A DNA stretch of 19,673 nucleotides. Origin: JBCBRR01 sp039029235. GTDB lineage: Bacteria; Bacteroidota; Bacteroidia; Cytophagales; Amoebophilaceae. Below, piece after piece: positions 5,668-13,675 of the stretch. The DNA is taken from the NCBI GenBank assembly GCA_039029235.1, contig JBCCGO010000016.1, forward strand, positions 1 through 19,673, read 5' to 3'. The translations under genes were made by a program, and so were the position numbers. Each line of letters starts with the position of its first letter. The stretch's first letter is position 1. The notes under the pieces were generated by a model, which was given only the letters and a program-made list of their open reading frames with translations, did not search any database and was not told where the DNA came from.

Positions 5668-7608
5668 ATGCACAAGGATACCATCAAAATTACGCTATCT
5701 GATGGCGCTACAGAACTGCTACCTATAGGCATCACTGGCTTGGAGATTGCTCAGCAAATGGGCAGAAAGTCAGCCCAGCCAGTGCTCGTAGCCCTGGTCA
5801 ATGGAGTTTTGTGGGATGTAGCCAGGCCTATCCGTGAGGATGCTACGGTGCAGTTACTTACGTGGAATGATGAAGCTGGGAAGAAAACTTTTTGGCACTC
5901 TTCGGCTCATTTGATGGCCGAAGCGCTGGAGGCGCTATATCCAGGCATTAAGCTAGGCATCGGCCCACCTATTGAGCAAGGCTTTTACTATGATATTGAT
6001 TTTGGAGCGTATACTTTTGATGCTGCTCACCTACCGGACGTAGAGGCCACGATGCTAGCTCTGGCCCAAGAGAAGAATCCGTATCAGAGAATAGAAATTA
6101 ACAAAGAAGCAGCTATCCAGCATTTTGAGGCTAAAGGAGATCCTTATAAGCTGGCATTATTAGAAGAGTTACAGGATGGGCAGATTACTTTTTACCAGCA
6201 AGGTAGTTTCACAGACCTCTGTAAGGGGCCACATATTCCGCATACTGGCTTTATCAGCGCAGTAAAGCTGCTGAATATAGCTGGCGCCTACTGGAGGGGT
6301 AGTGAAAAGAATAAGCAACTTACGCGAATCTATGGCATCACTTTCCCGCAACAAAAGCAACTAAAAACTTACCTAGCCTTGCGCGAAAAGGCCCAATATC
6401 GGAGCCATCAAAGGCTAGGGCAGGCGCTAAAGCTTTTTACTTTTTCTGGCAAGGTAGGCATCGGCTTGCCCCTTTGGTTACCTAGGGGAGCTGTACTTCG
6501 CGAGGAGTTAGTGCGATTTTTGCGCCGTGCGCAACTACAAGCAGGCTATCAACCTGTCGTTACCCCGCACATAGGGCATCAAGCGCTCTACATTACTTCT
6601 GGCCATTATGAGAAATATGGCCGAGATTCCTTTCGGCCTATCCACACCCCCCACGAAGGCGAGGCGTTCTTGCTGAAGCCGATGAACTGCCCGCATCATT
6701 GCGAGATCTATAAGCACGAACCAAGGTCTTACAGAGATTTACCGATCCGCTTGGCAGAATTTGGCACAGTATATCGCTATGAACAGCATGGTGAGCTGCA
6801 TGGCTTGACACGTACTAGGTGTTTTACCCAAGATGATGCTCATATCTTTTGCCGTCCTGACCAGATCAAGGAAGAGTTTGCCCAAGTAATAGACCTGATT
6901 CTAAATATATTTAAGTCACTAGATTTTACTGACTACACAGCTCAGTTATCTCTGAGAAATCCTGAACGGCCAGCGAACTACATAGGCAAGGCCGAGGACT
7001 GGGCTAGGGCCGAACAAGCTATTCAAGAAGTAGTCACCGAAAAGCAGCTGAAAGCTACCCAAGCATGGGGCGAAGCAGCTTTCTATGGGCCTAAGCTGGA
7101 TTTTATGGTTCGGGATGCCTTGGGGCGAAGCTGGCAACTCGGTACCGTGCAGCTCGATTATCAGCTGCCCGAGCGGTTTGAGCTGGTATATACAGGAACA
7201 GATAACCAGCAGCACCGACCTGTGATGATTCATAGAGCACCTTTGGGATCTTTAGAACGCTTTATTGCCATCTTGCTAGAGCATACGGGGGGGCAACTGC
7301 CGCTATGGCTAGCCCCTGACCAAGTAGCTGTCCTCCCCCTTGGTGAGAAATACGCTGCTTATGCTGACCAGGTTTGTAGAACCTTATTGGATAGTACTAT
7401 CAGGAGTTTTGTAGACCATAGTGATGAAAAGATAGGCAAGAAGATCAGGAATGCTGAGCTCGCCAAGATTCCTTATATGCTTATTGTAGGCGAGCAGGAA
7501 CAGCAGGCGCACGAGGTTGCCGTTAGAAAGCAAGGTGTAGGTGACCAAGGAAGTATGCCTGTTGATAAGTTCATACAAACGCTCATCGCAGCTAGCTCGC
7601 CTACATAA
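5668..7608 (+). CDS. thrS: Threonyl-tRNA synthetase
   Basis: 646 residues, full length. Charges tRNA-Thr with threonine and edits mischarged serine. Residues 1-65 form the TGS domain. The editing domain follows, with the HxxxH pair His77/His81 in 'WHSSAHLMAEAL' and 'FTDLCKGPHIPHTG'. The class II catalytic core has motif 1 near 'GAVLREELVRFLRR', motif 2 'FGTVYRYEQHGELHGLTRTR', zinc ligands in 'MNCPHHCEIY', 'DDAHIF' and 'VMIHRAPLGS', and motif 3 'GSLERFIAILLEH'. The C-terminal anticodon-binding domain includes 'VAVLPLGEKYAAYADQV' and 'KIGKKIRNAELAKIPYMLIV'. It leads the thrS-infC-rpmI-rplT cluster, a widely conserved order. Autoregulation by an operator is known in E. coli, but no such structure was identified here. 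Confidence 0.97.
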   Translation: MHKDTIKITLSDGATELLPIGITGLEIAQQMGRKSAQPVLVALVNGVLWDVARPIREDATVQLLTWNDEAGKKTFWHSSAHLMAEALEALYPGIKLGIGPPIEQGFYYDIDFGAYTFDAAHLPDVEATMLALAQEKNPYQRIEINKEAAIQHFEAKGDPYKLALLEELQDGQITFYQQGSFTDLCKGPHIPHTGFISAVKLLNIAGAYWRGSEKNKQLTRIYGITFPQQKQLKTYLALREKAQYRSHQRLGQALKLFTFSGKVGIGLPLWLPRGAVLREELVRFLRRAQLQAGYQPVVTPHIGHQALYITSGHYEKYGRDSFRPIHTPHEGEAFLLKPMNCPHHCEIYKHEPRSYRDLPIRLAEFGTVYRYEQHGELHGLTRTRCFTQDDAHIFCRPDQIKEEFAQVIDLILNIFKSLDFTDYTAQLSLRNPERPANYIGKAEDWARAEQAIQEVVTEKQLKATQAWGEAAFYGPKLDFMVRDALGRSWQLGTVQLDYQLPERFELVYTGTDNQQHRPVMIHRAPLGSLERFIAILLEHTGGQLPLWLAPDQVAVLPLGEKYAAYADQVCRTLLDSTIRSFVDHSDEKIGKKIRNAELAKIPYMLIVGEQEQQAHEVAVRKQGVGDQGSMPVDKFIQTLIAASSPT

Positions 7609-7663
7609 GAAGTATGTCAATGAAGAAAAAGTTGCGTAAACTCTTTGAAATTCTCTAACACAT

Positions 7664-7683
7664 CAAATATTTTTAGATATTTG
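7664..7683 (+). promoter_or_regulatory. AT-rich hairpin in the infC leader
   Basis: CAAATAT (7664-7670) pairs with ATATTTG (7677-7683) around a TTTTAG loop, and the outer bases ACA/TGT extend it imperfectly. It lies between thrS and the infC start, where an internal promoter or attenuation site is common. It could weaken readthrough from thrS; evidence is structural only. Confidence 0.3.
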
Positions 7684-7719
7684 TGTACTTAGTAAGAAGA
7701 CTACTAAAATCACATAGCC

Positions 7720-8271
7720 ATTAAGAACAGAAGCACGCCAAGATTTCGCAAAAGGGTAGAAGAGCCCTTCCGGGTCAACCAAAGGATCAATGCACCTGAA
7801 GTAAGGCTTGTGGGCGATAATGTAGCAGGAGGTATATATCCTCTACCAGAAGCCCTACAGGTAGCAGAAGAGCAGGAACTCGACCTGGTAGAGATATCCG
7901 CTAAAGCTGATCCCCCAGTATGCAAGGTAGTTAACTACGCTAAATTCAAATACGAGTATAAAAAGAAACAAAAGGAAATTAGGGCAAGGGCTCACAGAAC
8001 CATTGTCAAGGAGATACGCTTAGGACCTAATACAGACGAGCATGATCTGGAGTTCAAACTCAAGCATGCTACTAAATTCTTACAAGAGGGTGCTAGGGTC
8101 AAGGCGTACGTACACTTTGTAGGCAGATCGATCATCTTCAAAGAAAGGGGCAAGCTGCTTCTACTCAAGTTCTCCCAGGCCCTTGAAGAGTATGGAAAGT
8201 TAGCGCAGCTTCCTAAAATGGAGGGAAGACGCATGACACTAACGATAGTACCGCAGGCTACTAAGCAGTAA
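7720..8271 (+). CDS. infC: Translation initiation factor IF-3 (probable ATT start)
   Basis: IF-3 binds the 30S subunit, keeps it free of 50S and checks the initiator codon. The frame has no ATG at its start. A GTG at 7810 would cut off conserved N-terminal residues: upstream in frame, 'EEPFRVNQRINAPEVRLVGD' is typical IF-3. The frame is open back to a TAA at 7705, leaving ATT at 7720 (or ATA at 7714) as start, giving 183 residues, the normal length. AUU is the start of E. coli infC, where it allows negative autoregulation because IF-3 rejects non-standard starts. Both domains are present: the N-domain with the linker 'KFKYEYKKKQKEIRARAH', and the C-domain with 'KEIRLGPNTDEHDLEFKL', 'EGARVKAYVHFVGRSI' and 'KMEGRRMTLTIVP'. 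It is followed by rpmI and rplT. Confidence 0.92.
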   Translation: MKNRSTPRFRKRVEEPFRVNQRINAPEVRLVGDNVAGGIYPLPEALQVAEEQELDLVEISAKADPPVCKVVNYAKFKYEYKKKQKEIRARAHRTIVKEIRLGPNTDEHDLEFKLKHATKFLQEGARVKAYVHFVGRSIIFKERGKLLLLKFSQALEEYGKLAQLPKMEGRRMTLTIVPQATKQ

Positions 8272-8355
8272 GCCAGCGCAACGTTGCTTAACGTCTAGTA
8301 AGAGGATAGCAAAAAAGTCAGCTAGGTATCAATCAAATCACTGGATATTACAACT

Positions 8356-8550
8356 ATGCCCAAAACAAAGACACACTCAGGAGCTAAGAAGCGATTTGGC
8401 CTGACGGGTACAGGCAGAATAAGGCGGAGGCACGCTTTCAAAAATCACCTACTAGATAAGAAGCAGACCAAGCAAAGAAAAAGGCTGGCACATACTACCT
8501 TGGTTCATCAAGCAGACGAGGCCAGAGTGCGTAAACTACTTAAAATTTAA
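8356..8550 (+). CDS. rpmI: 50S ribosomal protein L35
   Basis: 64 residues, highly basic, full length for L35. It begins 'MPKTKTHSGAKKRFGLTGTG' and continues 'RIRRRHAFKNHLLDKKQTKQ', which are the diagnostic L35 segments; the end 'VHQADEARVRKLLKI' is also typical. L35 binds 23S rRNA in the large subunit. It lies 84 bases after infC and 55 before rplT, so the three are very likely one transcript. The ATG at 8356 is unambiguous. Confidence 0.97.
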   Translation: MPKTKTHSGAKKRFGLTGTGRIRRRHAFKNHLLDKKQTKQRKRLAHTTLVHQADEARVRKLLKI

Positions 8551-8605
8551 AGGAGTGCAGCCTTGGTACAAGCAAGGCCACTGAAACGCAAACCGAACTA
8601 TAAAA

Positions 8606-8950
8606 ATGCCAAGAGCAGTTAATGCAGTCGCTTCCAGAGCGCGCAGAAAAAGAATACTCAAACAAGCCAAAGGTTACTGGGGTAGGCGGAAGAATGTATG
8701 GACCGTTGCAAAGAATGCTGTGGAGCGTGGGTTGCAATATGCCTACAGGGATCGAAAAGTCAGAAAGCGCGCGTTTAGACAGCTCTGGATCCAACGAATC
8801 AATGCAGCTGCTAGGATACAGGGGATGAGTTATTCACAATTTATCGGGAAGCTCCAAGCAAGTGATGTCGGCTTAAACAGAAAAGTACTAGCTGATCTAG
8901 CTATGAATCATCCACAAGCTTTTGCAGCAGTCGCGAAGCAGCTCCACTAG
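8606..8950 (+). CDS. rplT: 50S ribosomal protein L20
   Basis: 114 residues, standard length. L20 is an early 23S rRNA-binding assembly protein and in E. coli and Bacillus also represses its own operon. The start 'MPRAVNAVASRARRKRILKQ' and 'AKGYWGRRKNVWTVAKNAVE' form the long basic N-terminal extension, followed by the globular domain 'FRQLWIQRINAAARIQGMSY' and 'LNRKVLADLAMNHPQAFAAV'. It closes the thrS-infC-rpmI-rplT cluster and ends in TAG. A short hairpin follows at 8977-8991. Confidence 0.97.
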   Translation: MPRAVNAVASRARRKRILKQAKGYWGRRKNVWTVAKNAVERGLQYAYRDRKVRKRAFRQLWIQRINAAARIQGMSYSQFIGKLQASDVGLNRKVLADLAMNHPQAFAAVAKQLH

Positions 8951-8976
8951 CTAGCACCAATAAGCACATACAGGAC

Positions 8977-8991
8977 GCAAGGGCGCCTTGC
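8977..8991 (+). terminator. Short hairpin after rplT
   Basis: GCAAGG and CCTTGC pair over 6 bases around a GCG loop, 26 bases after the rplT stop and 17 bases before the end of the convergent GroES-like pseudogene. There is no T-tract, so terminator function is only suggested by position. Confidence 0.3.
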
Positions 8992-9007
8992 TCCGCAACC
9001 CCAGGAA

Positions 9008-9385
9008 CTAACAAGACAAATCTTCCGGCCTTTCTAGCATCAAGATAGATGTGTGGGCAACTACAAAGTATTTTTCGCCTTTGTAATAAAGCTCGTAAGC
9101 ACTTTTGTATAGAAACAAAGCCAAGTCGCCTGGCTTGGCTTGTAAGGGGATATACTTCACGCTTTCTCTAGGTTCTTTCCAAGATTCTGTATCTTCTGCG
9201 ATAGCAGGGATCGGATAGCCTGGCCCTACCTTGACCACATAGCCATGCTATACTTTCTCTTTTTCCTACACATTAGGAGTGAGGTATAGTCCGCCAGCCG
9301 TTCTCGCTACGTCTTGCCTCGGCTTGATGAGCACACGGTCGCCAATGATCTCTTTAAGTAGATCTTGTACCATAAAATCTCCCAT
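9008..9385 (-). pseudogene. GroES-like (co-chaperonin family) protein interrupted by two in-frame TAG codons
   Basis: Read from ATG 9385 (or 9373), the frame gives 'IIGDRVLIKPRQDVARTAGG', 'LYLTPNV', TAG (9268-9266), 'EKEKV', TAG (9238+13 region, 9250-9248 on this strand), 'HGYVVKVGPGYPIPAIAEDT', 'ESVKYIPLQAKPGDLALFL' and 'GEKYFVVAHTSILMLERPED'. This is the roughly 125-residue Bacteroidota GroES-like family, larger than GroES itself. In relatives as I remember them the segment reads GVQEKE.VQ.GY, so each TAG stands where Gln (CAG) is expected; one C-to-T change each would do this. The rest of the frame is open and well conserved, with no indel. TAG serves as the normal stop of frr, fmt, rplT, atpH and atpA here, so recoding is unlikely and recent inactivation is favoured. 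No groEL is present in the window. Confidence 0.82.
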
Positions 9386-9582
9386 CACTTGCCGATTTAG
9401 TGCTACATATGGCCGCTGCAAAAACCTAGAGCCGGTACAGCAAGAGCCCAATGCCCAAGCAGGTCTAGCAAAAGTAGTGTTGTAAATTACCTGTATATGC
9501 AAAATTTACACATATACTTTTAGACAGTAATGTTAGAATGTGGCCTTAATTCGTTGGGTATCCCCTACCCCCAAACCGCATA

Positions 9583-10307
9583 TTGTACCTAGCTACCCTC
9601 TTCGGGGGGGACAGTATTGTTAATCCCCAGGTTTAAGCCAGCCATCTTCCAGCTTGCCCTAGTTTTTACAGGAAGTTATCTTCTTTCCATCACTTTATTA
9701 CATCTTTTGCCAGACTTATTTTCTTGGCACACCTCAGCCACACGTGTGGGACTGTATGTACTCATAGGCTTTTTCTTACAGCTATTCTTAGGGTTTTTTA
9801 GCCAAGGGTAGAGCATGGCCATGTGTACGAAGGAGACCAAGAGGTACAGCTCCGTAGCATTTCCCCACTATCCTTGTTTACTTCGCTTTGTATACACACT
9901 TTTATGGATGGCGCCATCCTGAGCGCAGCTATTTCCATAGAATCGTCCCATGACCACAATCATTATCAGCTTTTGGTAGGCATTATCCTACACAAGGCTT
10001 CTGAGGCCTTTGCTTTGGTCACCGTACTCAGAAAGGTAATCCAGAAAAGAGAGACCATCGTCCTGTATGTGTCATGTTTCTCGCTAACTTCTCCCCTCGG
10101 TTTATGGTTGAGTGGATATGGAAGTCAGCAATTTTTTCTTGCCAGCGAAGGGCTTGTGGCGCTAGCAGCTGTGGCAGGGGGAACTTTCTACATATTGCTA
10201 CGACGATATTCTTTGAGGCAAGCCTATACCATCATATGAGTACTGCAAAGCTCATTGCAACGCTAGCAGGGGCTGGCCTAGTGATCTGCTTAGCATATCT
10301 TCTGTAG
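9583..10307 (+). pseudogene. ZIP-family metal transporter, broken by three frameshifts
   Basis: Three overlapping frames join into one ZIP transporter of about 240 residues. Frame one starts near TTG 9583 with 'LYLATLFGG'. After a run of seven G (9604-9610) the sequence continues in the next frame as 'TVLLIPRFKPAIFQLALVF' and 'SYLLSITLLHLLPDLF' up to 'FFSQG'. After a GGG at 9806-9808 it continues as 'EHGHVYEGD'. The metal-site helices follow, 'CIHTFMDGAILSAAI' (HxxxD) and 'GIILHKASEAFALVTVL' (HxxxE). Near 10185-10190 it shifts again to 'HIATTIFFEAS' and a last membrane helix 'LIATLAGAGLVICLAYLL'. ZIP proteins move zinc or iron into the cytoplasm. All three breaks are one-base changes at or beside short homopolymers, so either true decay or base-calling error could explain them. 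The N-terminal start is uncertain. Confidence 0.8.
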
Positions 10308-10574
10308 GGCAGTATACCTCACAGTACGATTCGTACTTGGCCTTTTATTAGTTTTGTCGAGTGATGCCTAGCAGTTGTGATCTCTTCGTACTAAGCTAGG
10401 TACAAGTGCTACCTACTTTAACTTAAAGGAGTTGTCTCGTGGCTAGGCTTAGCGGTAAGGTAGGGGTGAGGAAGTGGGAGATCATCTTTAAGCCCTGGGG
10501 CCGGCCCTGGGTCATATACTTGGGTAGACACTGGCTCAGTGGCTGTCCGCTGATGTTTGTTAGTGACTTGCTGT
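10308..10574. other. Intergenic stretch before ligA
   Basis: No gene supported. AGTACG (10323-10328) and CGTACT (10332-10337) form a small hairpin followed by a T-rich segment (CTTTTATTAGTTTTG), a possible weak terminator for the ZIP gene. A minus-strand frame over 10418-10666 overlaps the ligA start and has no recognisable product. The promoter of ligA is presumably here but was not identified. Confidence 0.4.
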
Positions 10575-12584
10575 ATGACTAAAAAAGAAGCCCAACAAGA
10601 AATAGCCAGACTTACTGATCTAGTACGGTACCACAATAAGCTATACCACCAGTATGCACAGCCCACAATCTCTGACTATGCCTTTGATCAGCTCCTGGCC
10701 AATCTTGCCCAACTCGAAGCCCAGTTTCCTGAGTATCAACTGCCTGACTCCCCCACGAAAGTAATTGGTGAAACACCTACTAAAAACTTCGAGACGGTCT
10801 ATCATCAGTATCCGATGCGATCGCTGAGTAATACTTATTCGGCAGCAGAGGCAGCCCATTTTGTACAGCGGATTGCAAAGCAGCTACCCGGGGAGTCTAT
10901 AGAGTTCTTTTGTGAGCTCAAGTTTGATGGGATAGCTATCAGCCTCGTATATGAGCAGGGCGTACTAAAGCGGGTAGTTACACGTGGAGATGGCACCAAA
11001 GGAGATGATATCACGCGCAATGCGCGGCAAATCAAGACCATCCCGCAGGTAATCCGGGCCCAGGATGTTCCCCCAGCTTTTGAGGCAAGGGGAGAGGTTT
11101 GTATGCCTTGGAGCGAGTTTGAACGACTGAATGAGGCGAGAAAGGCTCATGGTGAGGAACCCCTAGCCAACCCGCGGAATGCAGCTGCCGGAACGCTCAA
11201 AACGCTCAGGCCTGGGTCAGGTCCTCCAAGAACTTTAGACTGCTATCTATATGCGCTGAGGGCTGAGGTCATGGCCTTGGATACGCACGAGGAGGGGATT
11301 CGTTTGCTAGAGAGGTGGGGTTTTAATGTCTCGGATACTTACCAAAAGTGTAAGGATACGCAGGAGGTACTTGACTACATTCACTATTGGGAAGAGCAGA
11401 AAAAAAATCTGCCTGTGGGCATCGATGGGGTGGTTATCAAAGTCAATCGGTTGGCACAGCAAAATAGCCTGGGCACTACAGCTAAAAGCCCCCGCTGGGC
11501 CACTGCTTACAAATATAAGCCAGCGCACGTGGCAACGATTCTTGAAGAGATCGTTTATCAAGTAGGGAGGACAGGAGCCATCACACCGGTAGCGCAGCTA
11601 CAACCAATCTTACTTGCTGGTACTAGGGTGAAAAGGGCCTCGTTACACAATGCTGGCGAGATAGAGCGCCTCCAGCTACATCTGGGCGATACGGTCTTCA
11701 TCGAAAAGGGGGGTGATATCATCCCTAGAGTGATTGGAGTAGATACAACGCAACGAAAGGCTCATAGTAGGCCAGCCAAGTTTGTTACACACTGTCCGGC
11801 ATGTGGTACCGTGCTGGCGAGGCGATATGCAAAAGTTTTGTACTATTGCCCGAACGCCCAATGCTCTCCACAGATTCGGGCTATGCTAGAGCACTTTGTG
11901 CATAGCAAGGCCATGGATATCCAAGCCATCGGTAAGAAGACTATTGCTCTATGGCTCGAGAAAGGGCTTGTACGGACACCAGCTGACTTATATGCCCTGC
12001 GCGAGGGGGATATCTATGCTTTGGAAGGGTTTAAGGATTTATCTACTAGGAACATACTGCAGGGCATTGAGCAGTCTAAACGACAACCTTTTGCGCGGGT
12101 ATTATTTGCGATAGGCATCCGGCATGTGGGGGCAGTAGTTGCCGAAAAAATTGCACATCACTATGCTTCTGTAGATAGGCTGGCACAAACCAGTGCTGAG
12201 GAATTGATGACAATACCAGCAGTTGGCCGCGAAATTGCCCATAGCGTGGTAGCTTATTTTCAGATCTCTGAGAATTTACAACTCATTGAGGCACTCAAAA
12301 AAGCAGGACTGCAGCTGTATACCATTAGACCAGAAGCTGCTCTAGCCAGCCAGCCTTTGGCTAACAAGACTTTTGTTATCTCAGGTACCTTTGAGAGTTT
12401 TGGCCGAGAGGCTTTGAGAGGTGGGATTGAAAGCCGAGGTGGGAAGGTCTTAGCCGGAGTGTCTAGAAAGTTAGACTACCTAGTAGCTGGCCACCATCCT
12501 GGACCTGCCAAGCTAGCCCAGGCTGAAGCACAGGGCATACATATCGTGGACGAAGCGGCCATCAAGCAGATGATGGGGTGGTGA
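10575..12584 (+). CDS. ligA: NAD-dependent DNA ligase
   Basis: 669 residues from ATG 10575, the usual length; the frame also has a TTG at 10557 that would add six residues. LigA seals nicks in replication and repair using NAD+. The N-terminal Ia domain 'LTDLVRYHNKLYHQYAQPTI' binds NAD+, and the adenylation domain has the KxDG motif with Lys116 in 'CELKFDGIAISLVY'. 'NPRNAAAGTLKTLRP' and 'GIDGVVIKVNRL' are conserved nucleotidyltransferase motifs. The OB domain leads to a four-cysteine zinc finger (Cys407, Cys410, Cys425, Cys430). The helix-hairpin-helix repeats include 'LFAIGIRHVGAVVAEKIAHH', and a BRCT domain ends the protein ('KTFVISGTFESFGREAL', 'LDYLVAGHHPGPAKLAQA'). No defect is seen. Single gene, closed by the hairpin at 12698-12726. 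Confidence 0.97.
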   Translation: MTKKEAQQEIARLTDLVRYHNKLYHQYAQPTISDYAFDQLLANLAQLEAQFPEYQLPDSPTKVIGETPTKNFETVYHQYPMRSLSNTYSAAEAAHFVQRIAKQLPGESIEFFCELKFDGIAISLVYEQGVLKRVVTRGDGTKGDDITRNARQIKTIPQVIRAQDVPPAFEARGEVCMPWSEFERLNEARKAHGEEPLANPRNAAAGTLKTLRPGSGPPRTLDCYLYALRAEVMALDTHEEGIRLLERWGFNVSDTYQKCKDTQEVLDYIHYWEEQKKNLPVGIDGVVIKVNRLAQQNSLGTTAKSPRWATAYKYKPAHVATILEEIVYQVGRTGAITPVAQLQPILLAGTRVKRASLHNAGEIERLQLHLGDTVFIEKGGDIIPRVIGVDTTQRKAHSRPAKFVTHCPACGTVLARRYAKVLYYCPNAQCSPQIRAMLEHFVHSKAMDIQAIGKKTIALWLEKGLVRTPADLYALREGDIYALEGFKDLSTRNILQGIEQSKRQPFARVLFAIGIRHVGAVVAEKIAHHYASVDRLAQTSAEELMTIPAVGREIAHSVVAYFQISENLQLIEALKKAGLQLYTIRPEAALASQPLANKTFVISGTFESFGREALRGGIESRGGKVLAGVSRKLDYLVAGHHPGPAKLAQAEAQGIHIVDEAAIKQMMGW

Positions 12585-12697
12585 TACTAACCAACTAGGG
12601 GAGCACAATCCCCTCCCTTGTACGCAGAGACTCGTCACAGTCAGCTAGCTGTCCTGTAGTTACCGGAGAGATGCATACTGCTGAAGAGCACACTAAT

Positions 12698-12726
12698 AGA
12701 CAAGGGGGCTGCACGCCCCCTTGTCT
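12698..12726. terminator. Bidirectional terminator-like hairpin between ligA and the Hc1-like gene
   Basis: AGACAAGGGGGC (12698-12709) and GCCCCCTTGTCT (12715-12726) form a perfect 12-bp stem with a TGCAC loop. It lies between two convergent genes, 114 bases after ligA and 22 bases after the end of the minus-strand gene, so it could end transcripts from both. There is no long T-tract on either side. Confidence 0.7.
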
Positions 12727-12747
12727 GGATTACAACAATTGGCTATC

Positions 12748-12945
12748 CTAGGCTACTTGCTGGCTGTCTTTGCTGACGTCCTTTCTGTTTTTGACGTCTA
12801 CCCTAACCTCTTGGGCCATTTCTTTGAGCTCTTGCATCCCTTTTCTAACACGGCCGCCAGCTGCCTTATTCCCTCTGCCGTAGAATTTTTCAAAGTCTTC
12901 TTTTAAGTTTTCAACATGCTTTTGTATGACATCAAACTGTCTCAT
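12748..12945 (-). CDS. Histone H1-like protein (Hc1 family)
   Basis: 65 residues, matching the short Bacteroidota histone H1-like proteins. The sequence opens 'MRQFDVIQKHVENLKEDFEK' and contains 'FYGRGNKAAGGRVRKGMQEL' and 'KEMAQEVRVDVKNRKD', the characteristic family blocks. Related chlamydial Hc1 condenses DNA; the Bacteroidota members are thought to be nucleoid-associated, but their role is not well established. The protein is lysine/arginine-rich with acidic helices and lacks the long basic tail of chlamydial Hc1. An AT-rich region with repeated TATAAT-like blocks precedes the ATG (minus strand, about 12960-12990), likely its promoter. It stands alone and converges on ligA. Confidence 0.9.
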   Translation of the reverse strand: MRQFDVIQKHVENLKEDFEKFYGRGNKAAGGRVRKGMQELKEMAQEVRVDVKNRKDVSKDSQQVA

Positions 12946-13675
12946 AGTATTATATGTTTAGTTTCTGGGTGTATTATATATTATAAATCGTTTGCTGGCT
13001 TACAATATAGTCAAAATATTTTTAAGCAATAATAAATAATGCAGTGCCTAGGAGAAATCTCTTTCTGTAGAGATGTTTATTTTTATCCTGCTCATGCCAT
13101 AAAAATCTCTTTACTAAGCAGCTTATGTGAGGTTGTCTGGCACTATAATTAAGTAAGCTTCATTTAAGTACACAACTATTATGCTTGGTAAGTTCCTAAA
13201 TCCCCAAAACGAATGCCTCCAGGATGCGGGAAGGTGTTAACTTTGTGCTTTTGTAACATTGAACTCTTTCATAAGAGCTGTCATCGGCAAGCTGGCTACT
13301 TTCGCAGTGTGTACAAAGTTTGGAGATGATTAACAGTGTTTTGCATTGGCCCATCTCAACGTTGTTAATACAATGAAAACAACATCGAGCTGCCCTCCGG
13401 CTGAGCCTGGGGCCCCTTGTCAGGGCTCCGTAGAACTCCCCTACACGCACTAGTGCTACTGCAAGGGAGCTCCTAGCCCTTTGTATCATCTTCCCCGTAA
13501 GTTTACAACTTCATTCCAACGACTATCATAAATTTTTAACTTCTACCAAAGAAGATAACTATAAACTAAAATCCGTTTATAGACCAGTCAAGATCCAGCT
13601 TCGGCGAGCTGTGCAGCTCAAGTATGGATTAAGGCTACATGTATCGAATACTCCTACAACATCTATTGTCACCAT
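12946..13675. other. 730-base gene-poor stretch
   Basis: The first 70 bases are AT-rich and probably hold the promoter of the Hc1-like gene. The middle shows ATCTCT/AGAGAT inverted copies near 13056-13075 and a further ATCTCT near 13106. A minus-strand frame at 13196-13489 has a CTHC...QCYK pattern that faintly recalls a zinc ribbon of a transposase, but similarity is too weak to call. The remainder shows nothing I can identify. Confidence 0.4.

Noticed and set aside
9008..9385. Genome-wide reassignment of TAG to glutamine
   Set aside because: TAG ends many intact genes in the window (frr, fmt, trxA, rplT, atpH, atpA) at the normal family length, so general recoding is not supported.
10418..10666. 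Minus-strand frame of 82 codons overlapping the ligA start
   Set aside because: It overlaps about 90 bases of certain ligA coding sequence head-on, and the product has no recognisable domain; it is a shadow frame.
13196..13489. Minus-strand frame with CTHC and QCYK, resembling an IS1-type zinc ribbon
   Set aside because: The cysteine spacing is incomplete (second pair has only one Cys), the order of parts does not fit an IS1 InsA protein, and no inverted repeats or second gene are seen.
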